Origin: Deltaproteobacteria bacterium UBA5329
Lineage (GTDB): Bacteria > Desulfobacterota > Syntrophorhabdia > Syntrophorhabdales > Syntrophorhabdaceae
DNA length: 14,441 bases
Assembly: GCA_002408185.1 (NCBI GenBank)
Contig: DHQV01000059.1
Span: forward strand, 1-14,441
Direction: 5' to 3'
Position numbers and translations under genes: made by a program. A model generated the notes under the pieces. That model had not been told where the DNA came from. It made no database searches and was given only the letters and a program-made list of their open reading frames with translations. This document shows, one piece after another, positions 1 to 6,129 of the stretch (position 1 is the first letter of the stretch; every line of letters starts with the position of its first letter).

Positions 1-79
1 GCCGCTAAACTCGCCCAACGTCCACCCGCATTTATTGAGGGTGGAAAGGATGCGGCTCCTTGTCTTTTGGCGAAGATCT

Positions 80-99
80 CCCTCAGTATACACTAAGGG
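80..99 (-). terminator. Possible hairpin downstream of ychF
   Basis: Read on the minus strand, an 8-bp stem (CCCTTAGT pairing with ACTGAGGG, with one T-G wobble) closes a 4-base loop about 80 bases after the ychF stop codon. It is placed to end the long minus-strand operon or to protect its 3' end. No run of T residues follows it, so it is not a classical intrinsic terminator. A second weak stem (CCACCC/GGGTGG around 22-44) lies further on. This is a weak call made from base pairing alone. Confidence 0.25.
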
Positions 100-119
100 G
101 TGGAGTCGCGCTTTCGTAT

Positions 120-147
120 TGTGATTCCGGCTTGCCGGGATGACGAC
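120..147. repeat. Palindromic intergenic repeat, copy 1
   Basis: ATTCCGGC (124-131) and GCCGGGAT (134-141) form an almost perfect 8-bp inverted repeat with a 2-base centre, followed by GACGA. Read on the minus strand it gives TCGTCATCCCGGC...GCCGGAATC, the same design as the element at 14353-14388. Such CGTCAT(T/C)CCG...CGGAAT palindromes are common between genes in many proteobacteria. This copy sits about 35 bases downstream of the ychF stop. No coding capacity is seen in 1-181. Confidence 0.6.
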
Positions 148-181
148 CACTTCCCTGTAAGTTTGAAATTAAAAGACCGGA

Positions 182-1270
182 TCAGACATTGAAACGGATG
201 TGGAGAATGTCCCCGTCCTGCACGATGTATTCTTTGCCCTCCAGCCGAAGGAGTCCCCTTTCCCGTGCAGCGTGTTCACTTCCGCAGGCGATGAAGTCAT
301 CAATGTTTATGACCTCTGCCCGTATGAACCCCTTCTCCATGTCGGTGTGGATCTTACCGGCCGCCTTGATGCATGGTGTTCCGCGCGGGATCGTCCAAGC
401 CCTCATGACCTTTCCGACGACCGTATAAAACGTGATGAGGTCCAGAATGCGGTAACCTACGTGGATTATCTTTTCGATCGAGAATTCCTTCATTCCATAC
501 AATTCCATGTAGGACGACCTTTCCTCTTCAGGAAGAACGCTCAGGTCCTGCTCGAGCTTGCCACATATGTAAACAACCTGCCTGTTGCGCTGTTTCGCCG
601 CATCTTCGATCTTCGGAAGGGGTATATCGGCAAGGGTGTCTTCATCAACATTGGCAATGTAAAAGAGCGGTTTTGTCGCTATCAGGTCAAAACCCCGGAC
701 GACGTGCCGTTCGGTTTCATCGAAATCCTCCATGGCTACGAAACGGCCGGTGTCGAGGTATCGCTTTACCCTAAGCAGAAGTTCCATCTCCGTTTCGCCC
801 TTGTCTTTGGATATCTTTGCAAGGCGTTCGATCTTCTTTATCCGGTCTTCAACGATCTCGAGGTCAGAGATGATTATCTCGGTCTCAACGATATCCATAT
901 CCCTGGCGGGGTCGATATCCTCGTAGACGTGTGGGACCTGTCCTGCATTGAAGGCCCGGATCACGTGAGCTATTGCGTCCACATTCCTGATGTGGGCGAG
1001 AAACCGATTGCCGAGCCCTTCACCCTTATGGGCATCTTTAATGAGACCGGCAATATCGACAAACTGGATCGTGGTTTCGACAACCTTTTCAGGCTGAAGC
1101 AACTCCGCCAGGCGAAACAGCCTGCGATCCGGAACGGGGACTACGCCGACATTGGGGTCGATGGTACAAAAGGGATATGGCTGGCATGGAACGGCAAGGG
1201 ATGTCAGTGCATTGAAGATAGTTGATTTACCTGAATTGGGAAGACCTATAAAACCACATGAGAAACTCAT
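182..1270 (-). CDS. ychF: YchF/OLA1-family P-loop ATPase
   Basis: This 362-residue protein is full length for the family. The N-terminal P-loop is GLPNSGKST (residues 9-17), where most homologues have GLPNVGKST. The Walker B/G3 motif is DIAGL (72-76), the HKGEGLGN segment follows at 81-88, and the altered G4 motif NVDE at 207-210 is the signature that makes YchF prefer ATP to GTP. The C-terminal TGS domain starts about residue 280, with the hallmark AAGKIHTDMEKGFIRAEV at 303-320. YchF binds ribosomes and is linked to stress and redox responses; it acts in the cytoplasm. The ATG lies 10 bases after the pth stop. A GGAG core overlapping that stop is the likely ribosome binding site, so translation is probably coupled. 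It is the last gene of the operon, and the pth-ychF pairing is widely conserved. Confidence 0.97.
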   Translation of the reverse strand: MSFSCGFIGLPNSGKSTIFNALTSLAVPCQPYPFCTIDPNVGVVPVPDRRLFRLAELLQPEKVVETTIQFVDIAGLIKDAHKGEGLGNRFLAHIRNVDAIAHVIRAFNAGQVPHVYEDIDPARDMDIVETEIIISDLEIVEDRIKKIERLAKISKDKGETEMELLLRVKRYLDTGRFVAMEDFDETERHVVRGFDLIATKPLFYIANVDEDTLADIPLPKIEDAAKQRNRQVVYICGKLEQDLSVLPEEERSSYMELYGMKEFSIEKIIHVGYRILDLITFYTVVGKVMRAWTIPRGTPCIKAAGKIHTDMEKGFIRAEVINIDDFIACGSEHAARERGLLRLEGKEYIVQDGDILHIRFNV

Positions 1271-1280
1271 GGCGTGGCAA

Positions 1281-1838
1281 TCACTCCGGACCGCGTTTAT
1301 TGTAAATGCTCATAGCCTTCGAGCCGCCCTCGGATACAAAAACATCCAAGGCTTCACATGCTATATCGATGATCTCTGCAAGCTCACGCTGCTTTTCGTA
1401 CTCGAAGCGCGAAAGAACGTATTCCTCTGCCGTTATTGCAGGGTTTCGCCCGATGCCTATCTTGAGACGATAAAAATCCTGGGTACCCAAACTTTCGATT
1501 ATGGAACGGACACCTTTATGCCCCCCGTCCCGGCCCCCCAGGCGTATCCTCAACTTGCCAAAATCCATGTCAAGATCATCATGTATTACGATGATCGAGT
1601 CCGGCGGAACGGACAATTTATGGACCAGCTTGGCGACCGGGCTGCCGGACAGGTTCATGTATGTATCGGGTTTTGCAAGGATCAGGTCATTTTTTGACCC
1701 GATCCTGCAACCTGAGTCCTTCTTCTTGATCGGTATGTTGAAACGTTCCGAAAAACGGTCTATCACGAGATAGCCGATGTTATGCCGTGTAAACGTATAT
1801 TCCGAGCCTTTATTGCCAAGCCCGCACAATAAATGCAA
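1281..1838 (-). CDS. pth: Peptidyl-tRNA hydrolase
   Basis: This 185-residue enzyme cleaves the ester bond of peptidyl-tRNA released from stalled ribosomes and so recycles tRNA in the cytoplasm. The conserved residues are visible: CGLGN with Asn9, RHNIG with the catalytic His19, PDTYMNLSG with Asn62, HDDLD with Asp87, and GGHKG with His107. The residue after His107 is Lys108, where E. coli has Asn114, a tRNA-contacting position. The GLGNPG motif reads GLGNKG. The start is a TTG at 1836-1838. It is supported by a strong GAGGAG ten bases upstream, which lies inside the last codons of the L25 gene (Lys-Glu-Glu tail), and by the protein beginning at the usual first strand. The gap to rplY is 7 bases. 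The rplY-pth-ychF order is typical. Confidence 0.96.
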   Translation of the reverse strand: MHLLCGLGNKGSEYTFTRHNIGYLVIDRFSERFNIPIKKKDSGCRIGSKNDLILAKPDTYMNLSGSPVAKLVHKLSVPPDSIIVIHDDLDMDFGKLRIRLGGRDGGHKGVRSIIESLGTQDFYRLKIGIGRNPAITAEEYVLSRFEYEKQRELAEIIDIACEALDVFVSEGGSKAMSIYNKRGPE

Positions 1839-1845
1839 TTAGATA

Positions 1846-2469
1846 TTACTCCTCTTTCTCTTCTGCGGCAGCGGCCTCCGGTGCCTCTTCAGCGCCTCTC
1901 CTCTCTTCCACTGTCGGCGGTATGATGCTGAGAATGGCTATCTCGCCATGCTCCACCAACTTCACGCCCGGCAGAGAAATATCGCTGACGTGAATTGAAT
2001 CACCGATATCGAGCTCTGAAACGTCAAGCGTTATCTCTTCCGGGATCTGCCTGGGGAGGCACTCCACCCTTATCGATCTCAAATGGACGTCAACGATACC
2101 TCCAAGGACCTCGCCTTTGGCTTTTCCCGTAAGATGGATAGGAACTTCGACTTCGATGGTCCGCTCCATAGAAACCTGGAAAAAGTCAATATGCATGATG
2201 TTTGTTCCGAGGCCATCCCGCTGAATTTCCTTGACCATTACGGGCCTTTTATCTATCGTGTCACCTTCCCGGATCTCCATATCGAAAATGACATTTCTTT
2301 TGATTCGGCGTGTGATATAGTCCCAATCGCGTGCCGAGATCGTTATTGCAACCGGCTCGACATTTGTCCCGTAAAGAACTGCCGGTATCCGTCCTGCCGC
2401 CCTGAACTTGCGTGCGACACCCTTTCCTGTCGAATTTCTTCTGTCTGCCTTGATCAAAACCTGTTCCAT
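1846..2469 (-). CDS. rplY: 50S ribosomal protein L25 / general stress protein CTC
   Basis: This 207-residue protein is the long CTC/TL5 form of L25. Residues 1-95 are the 5S rRNA-binding L25 domain, with RRNSTGKGVARKFRAAGRIPAVLYG at 10-34 and GTNIMHIDFFQV at 88-99. Residues 100-185 are the second beta-rich domain (VEVPIHLTGKAKGEVLGGIVD; CLPRQIPEEITLDVSEL). An Ala/Glu-rich acidic tail (about 187-207) ends the chain, as in many long L25 proteins. It binds 5S rRNA in the large subunit. The ATG has a clear GGGAGGA site 6-8 bases upstream. The gene begins 14 bases after the prs stop. The tail's GAG-AAA-GAG-GAG codons double as the ribosome binding site for pth. Confidence 0.95.
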   Translation of the reverse strand: MEQVLIKADRRNSTGKGVARKFRAAGRIPAVLYGTNVEPVAITISARDWDYITRRIKRNVIFDMEIREGDTIDKRPVMVKEIQRDGLGTNIMHIDFFQVSMERTIEVEVPIHLTGKAKGEVLGGIVDVHLRSIRVECLPRQIPEEITLDVSELDIGDSIHVSDISLPGVKLVEHGEIAILSIIPPTVEERRGAEEAPEAAAAEEKEE

Positions 2470-2483
2470 GCTGTTCCTCCCAA

Positions 2484-3419
2484 CTATATAAACAACGAAC
2501 TTACGGATGCGTCACTGTGTATACGTTTGATTGCCTCACCGAGTATGGGCGACACATCCAGGACCTTTATCTTTTGCAATTTCTTTGCCTCTTCCGACAG
2601 CGGGATGGTATTGGTCACTATCACTTCCTCAAACGGCGATTCATTGAGGCGCTCGATAGCCTTGCCTGAAAGCACAGGATGCGTGCAGCACGCATACACC
2701 ATTTTAGCCCCGTCTTCAACAATTGCCTTGGCGGCCTGAACGATCGTACCGCCCGTATCTATCATATCGTCGAGCAATATGGCAGTCCGGCCCCTGACCT
2801 CGCCTATGACATGCATCACCTTTGATTCATTAGCCTTTTCCCTTCTCTTGTCTATGATCGCGATGGTGGCGTTGATCCTTTTCCCTAATTCTCTGGCGCG
2901 CTCCACACCGCCCGCATCGGGGGAAACAACGACGACATCACCCGCGATCTTTTTGATGTATTCTAATTGGACGGGAAGAGCGTAAAGATGGTCCACCGGA
3001 ATATCGAAAAAACCCTGGATCTGTCCGGCATGGAGATCCATTGCAAGTATCCTTGATGCACCGGCTACAGTTACAAGATTGGCGACAAGCCGCGCTGAAA
3101 TCGATGTCCGGGGAATGACCTTGCGGTCCTGCCTAGCATAACCGTAATACGGCATAACGACCGTTATTCTTCCGGCAGACGCCCTCTTCAGGGCATCGAT
3201 CATGATAAGCAACTCCATCAGGTTATGATTGACGGGGGGGCACGTCGATTGTACGACAAACATGTCCATTCCCCGGACACTTTCGTCAATCGAAATCTGT
3301 ATCTCCCCATCACTGAATTGAGTCACTCCCGCCTTCAGAAGATCGATCCCGAGATACTCTCCTATCTTGTATGCCAATTCCGGGTTTGCATTGCCAGTCA
3401 ATATTCTAAGTTTATTCAA
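2484..3419 (-). CDS. prs: Ribose-phosphate pyrophosphokinase (PRPP synthetase)
   Basis: This 311-residue class I enzyme makes 5-phosphoribosyl 1-diphosphate from ribose 5-phosphate and ATP, feeding purine, pyrimidine, NAD, His and Trp synthesis. Visible motifs are FSDGE (35-39), YYGYARQDRK (91-100), DLHAGQIQGFF (128-138, with the catalytic-site His130), the flexible loop KRREKANES (191-199) and the PRPP-binding loop DDMIDTGGT (217-225). Length and ends fit the family. The start is a TTG (3417-3419) with AGGAAGG six to seven bases upstream. It begins only 24 bases after the 3' end of the tRNA-Gln gene, so its 5' leader is made when the tRNA is cut out of the transcript. Confidence 0.97.
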   Translation of the reverse strand: MNKLRILTGNANPELAYKIGEYLGIDLLKAGVTQFSDGEIQISIDESVRGMDMFVVQSTCPPVNHNLMELLIMIDALKRASAGRITVVMPYYGYARQDRKVIPRTSISARLVANLVTVAGASRILAMDLHAGQIQGFFDIPVDHLYALPVQLEYIKKIAGDVVVVSPDAGGVERARELGKRINATIAIIDKRREKANESKVMHVIGEVRGRTAILLDDMIDTGGTIVQAAKAIVEDGAKMVYACCTHPVLSGKAIERLNESPFEEVIVTNTIPLSEEAKKLQKIKVLDVSPILGEAIKRIHSDASVSSLFI

Positions 3420-3443
3420 TCGACACCTTCCTGAAAATTTATG

Positions 3444-3515
3444 CTGGGGTGGGAGGATTCGAACCTCCGAATGCAGGCTCCAAAGGCCTGTGTCTTACCG
3501 CTTGACGACACCCCA
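3444..3515 (-). tRNA. tRNA-Gln (anticodon UUG)
   Basis: The 72 bases read on the minus strand fold into a complete cloverleaf. The acceptor stem is TGGGGTG/CACCCCA with discriminator G. The D stem GTC/GAC encloses loop AAGCGGTAA. The anticodon stem CAGGC/GCCTG encloses loop CTTTGGA, with anticodon TTG at plus-strand 3481-3483. The variable loop is CATTC, and the T stem GGAGG/CCTCC encloses TTCGAAT. CCA is not encoded; CAT follows the discriminator, so CCA must be added by nucleotidyltransferase. The gene sits 6 bases after the spoVG stop and 24 before prs, in the same direction, so it is probably cut out of a polycistronic mRNA. Confidence 0.96.
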
Positions 3516-3521
3516 ATAATC

Positions 3522-3788
3522 TCACGTTTGCGGACTACCCACTCCCAGATTGTAAGCCCCGAGTACACCTTCTTCTATTATCTGCCGGGTGATATTGCTC
3601 AAGGGGTGGACCGTACTCCGAAAAGACCCATCCTTCATCCTCTTGCTCGGCATGGCGACAAAACATTTATTATCACCTTGAATTATCTTGACGTCCCGCG
3701 CAATAAAGCAGTAATCGAAAACAATTGACGCATACGCCTTCACCCGTTTTTCGTCGACGGGGAAGGTCCTGACATCAGTGATCTGCAT
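3522..3788 (-). CDS. spoVG: SpoVG family regulator
   Basis: This 88-residue protein matches SpoVG over its whole length: MQITDVRTFPVDEKRVKAYAS at the start, then IVFDYCFIARDVKIIQG and FVAMPSKRMKDGSFRSTVHPLSN (43-65). SpoVG proteins are small site-specific DNA- and RNA-binding regulators. They were named for a septation role in Bacillus but also occur in non-sporulating bacteria, including many deltaproteobacteria, where the target is generally unknown. The start ATG overlaps the ispE stop by one base (TAATG), and GGGAGGGG precedes it, which indicates translational coupling. The C-terminal tail after residue 75 (LGAYNLGVGSPQT) is short and lacks the long charged tail of some homologues. Confidence 0.95.
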   Translation of the reverse strand: MQITDVRTFPVDEKRVKAYASIVFDYCFIARDVKIIQGDNKCFVAMPSKRMKDGSFRSTVHPLSNITRQIIEEGVLGAYNLGVGSPQT

Positions 3789-4642
3789 TAGTGTGCCCCT
3801 CCCTGTACGCTATGTGCAACGAAAACAGTTCCCATCTCGTTTATTGCCGACAATGACGCCCGATATGCATCTTCCTCACTATCGAAAATAGCGAAAACTG
3901 ATGAACCGCTCCCGCTCATCAGCGAACCTAGGGCCGTGGTGCCTTCCAGAGCATCCTTGATGATCTCGATCTGTGGACAGATCTTGACCGCGACCCTTTC
4001 AAGGTCGTTTTCAAGAATGCCCGCGATTTCACGAGGATTGCTGAAATTCCCCATCAATTTAATATCATTGCGCTCCTTTGTCAACACGATTCTCAAGCCT
4101 TCATAGACCGCTTTTGTCGATATACTGACATCAGGATAAACAATAACATACCACAGGCACGGTAATTCCACCTGACTGATAATATCGCCTGTTCCTTCCA
4201 TAACGCACGACGTTCCGTTGAGAAAGAGAGGTACGTCGGCCCCTATCCGGCTTCCTATTGCATTCAATTCCTTCGCACCAAGACCAATGCCCCAGCGCGT
4301 GTTCAATTCCTTCAATACGATGGCAGCATTGCTGCTTGGACCGCCGAGCCCGGCGCCGATGGGGATCCTCTTCTCTATAAAAATACGGACGCCGCGCTCT
4401 AAACGTGCAGATTCCTTCAACATTTGCACCGCACGAAAAACAGTATTGCCATTTCCCTTAGGGAGGATGCCCTTGTCGTCATCGAGGACGATATCATTTC
4501 CGGGGATGTCTTCAATGTGAATAATATCTGCCAGGGAAATGATGTCAACGAGGCTCTGCAAGTTATGATAACCGTCCGGCCGCCGGGACAGGACCTTTAA
4601 GTACAGATTAACCTTCGCGGGAGATGCGAGCCGAGTCTTCAT
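3788..4642 (-). CDS. ispE: 4-diphosphocytidyl-2-C-methyl-D-erythritol kinase
   Basis: This 284-residue GHMP kinase phosphorylates CDP-methylerythritol with ATP in the MEP pathway of isoprenoid synthesis. The substrate-binding start is SPAKVNLYLKVLSRRPDGYHNL, with catalytic Lys10. The glycine-rich ATP loop is PIGAGLGGPSSNAA (94-107); Pro replaces the usual third Gly of GGGSS. GADVPLFLNG carries catalytic Asp136. The third GHMP motif is GSLMSGSGSS (239-248). The ATG lies 5 bases after the RNase G stop, with AAGGG just before it. Its end overlaps spoVG by one base. The ispE-spoVG-tRNA-prs cluster is characteristic of deltaproteobacteria. Confidence 0.96.
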   Translation of the reverse strand: MKTRLASPAKVNLYLKVLSRRPDGYHNLQSLVDIISLADIIHIEDIPGNDIVLDDDKGILPKGNGNTVFRAVQMLKESARLERGVRIFIEKRIPIGAGLGGPSSNAAIVLKELNTRWGIGLGAKELNAIGSRIGADVPLFLNGTSCVMEGTGDIISQVELPCLWYVIVYPDVSISTKAVYEGLRIVLTKERNDIKLMGNFSNPREIAGILENDLERVAVKICPQIEIIKDALEGTTALGSLMSGSGSSVFAIFDSEEDAYRASLSAINEMGTVFVAHSVQGGAH

Positions 4643-4647
4643 GGCCC

Positions 4648-6129
4648 TTACAGTATTCCTTCGATCTGGAACTTATCGATCGTAAAATCGGGGTTGGCAA
4701 TAAGATTTACCTTTGTCCCGTATGTCGATTCTATCTGCTCAAGGGAGGTCTTTTCCTCTTCGTACAGGAGATTGGCAACGTCCGCTGAGAGATAGATATT
4801 GAATATCCTGCCCTCTCCCTTCCTGCATGCGGTCCGAAGATCCCTGAGCACCTCGTAGCACACGGTATGACGCGATTTCATATAACCTGAACCTTCGCAA
4901 TTCGGGCATGTTTCGGTGAGCAGGTTAACAACGTTATGACGCGTGCGTTTCCGTGTGAGCTGAACGAGCCCCAGTTCGCTAATAGGATATACAAATGTCT
5001 TGATCCTGTCCTTTTTCAGTGTGTCCATCAACGACTGGAAGACAGTTTCACGCGATTCTTTGCGTTCCATATCGATAAAGTCGACGATAATGATCCCGCC
5101 GATGTTGCGAAGGCGTGTCTGGTATGCGATCTCTTTCACAGCTTCAAGATTGGTCCTCAAGATCGTATCTTCAAGGTCTTTCTTGCCCAGGTACCGACCG
5201 GTATTGACATCGATCACCGTGAGTGCCTCGGTATAATCGAGAACGATATAACCTCCGGATTTGAGCCATATCTTTCTCTGCAGGAGTTTCGCCACTTCCA
5301 TTTCGATGCCGTAGACCTCAAAGATCGGGTCCTTCTCATCAAAACGGACAACCTCACACCCCTCCTCGGGCAGGTATTCCTTCAAGAATTGTTCGAGCCT
5401 TTTATAAATGAACTCATCATCGACGATGACCTTTTTGAGATTATGTGAATGAAGGTCCCTGATGACCCTGAAAATGATCCCAAGCTCCTGGTGAAGGATA
5501 GCGGGGGCCCGCGACCCCTTTGCCTTTTCCTGGATGCTCTCCCATATGCGCCTCAAGAAATTGAGATCAGTCGAAAGCTCCTCCCGGCTCTTGCCTTCAG
5601 ATGCCGTTCTGCCAATAAGCCCGTAGCCTTTCGGACATATGTCCTTCATTACCATGGCGAGGCGTTTTCTCTCTTCTTCATCCTCGATCTTCCGCGAAAC
5701 ACCTATATGGTCCGTGCCGGGCATGAGAACGAGAAGCCTTCCGGGTAGGGTGATCTTCGACGTGACACGTGTGCCCTTCTGTCCGATGGGTTCACGGGAC
5801 ACCTGGACGATAAGCTCCTGGCCATCCTCGAGAACACCCTCGATGCGTTCCCCCGCCTCAAAATGAAAGTCCGAACTATCGAATTCCTCATACATCATCC
5901 CGTCGAGGACAATATCGCCGACATAGAGAAATGCGGATTTTTCGAGCCCTATATCAATAAATGCCGCATCCATTCCGGGAACTATCCGCACTACTTTCCC
6001 TTTATAAATGCTGCCGACCATGCTCCGGTCGTTCTTCTTCTCGATAAAGAACTCCACAAGAGTACCGTTCTCAAGGAAGGCGATTCTCGTTTCGCTGTAT
6101 GTAACATTTATGACGAGTTCAGATGCCAT
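4648..6129 (-). CDS. rng: Ribonuclease G (RNase E/G family)
   Basis: This 493-residue endoribonuclease is close to E. coli RNase G (489) and lacks the long scaffold tail of RNase E. The start MASELVINVTYSETRIAFLENGTLVEFFIEK is the standard family N-terminus. An S1 RNA-binding domain covers about 36-125, with the 5'-sensor/RNase H-like region after it (LPGRLLVLMPGTDHIGVSRKI, 128-147). The Mg-binding catalytic aspartates are Asp307 (LTVIDVNTGR) and Asp350 (IIIVDFIDM). The zinc-link Cys pair is CPNC (408-411). It cuts single-stranded AU-rich RNA in rRNA maturation and mRNA decay. The ATG lies inside the end of the upstream radical SAM gene, a 22-base overlap in another frame, so coupling is likely. 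It could itself process the spoVG-tRNA-prs transcript. Confidence 0.97.
   Translation of the reverse strand: MASELVINVTYSETRIAFLENGTLVEFFIEKKNDRSMVGSIYKGKVVRIVPGMDAAFIDIGLEKSAFLYVGDIVLDGMMYEEFDSSDFHFEAGERIEGVLEDGQELIVQVSREPIGQKGTRVTSKITLPGRLLVLMPGTDHIGVSRKIEDEEERKRLAMVMKDICPKGYGLIGRTASEGKSREELSTDLNFLRRIWESIQEKAKGSRAPAILHQELGIIFRVIRDLHSHNLKKVIVDDEFIYKRLEQFLKEYLPEEGCEVVRFDEKDPIFEVYGIEMEVAKLLQRKIWLKSGGYIVLDYTEALTVIDVNTGRYLGKKDLEDTILRTNLEAVKEIAYQTRLRNIGGIIIVDFIDMERKESRETVFQSLMDTLKKDRIKTFVYPISELGLVQLTRKRTRHNVVNLLTETCPNCEGSGYMKSRHTVCYEVLRDLRTACRKGEGRIFNIYLSADVANLLYEEEKTSLEQIESTYGTKVNLIANPDFTIDKFQIEGIL

Noticed and set aside
1..181. Possible gene end or RNA in the left margin
   Set aside because: Only short stems and one palindromic repeat are seen; no open frame with a start or conserved RNA fold could be supported.
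200..1225. A 341-codon plus-strand open frame opposite ychF
   Set aside because: It lies exactly antisense to a full-length, motif-complete YchF and its translation resembles no family; it is a shadow frame caused by codon bias.
3441..3728. A 95-codon plus-strand frame across tRNA-Gln and spoVG
   Set aside because: It reads through the tRNA gene and antisense to SpoVG; not a real gene.
4936..5448. A 170-codon plus-strand frame inside rng
   Set aside because: Antisense to catalytic-domain codons of RNase G; no recognisable motif.
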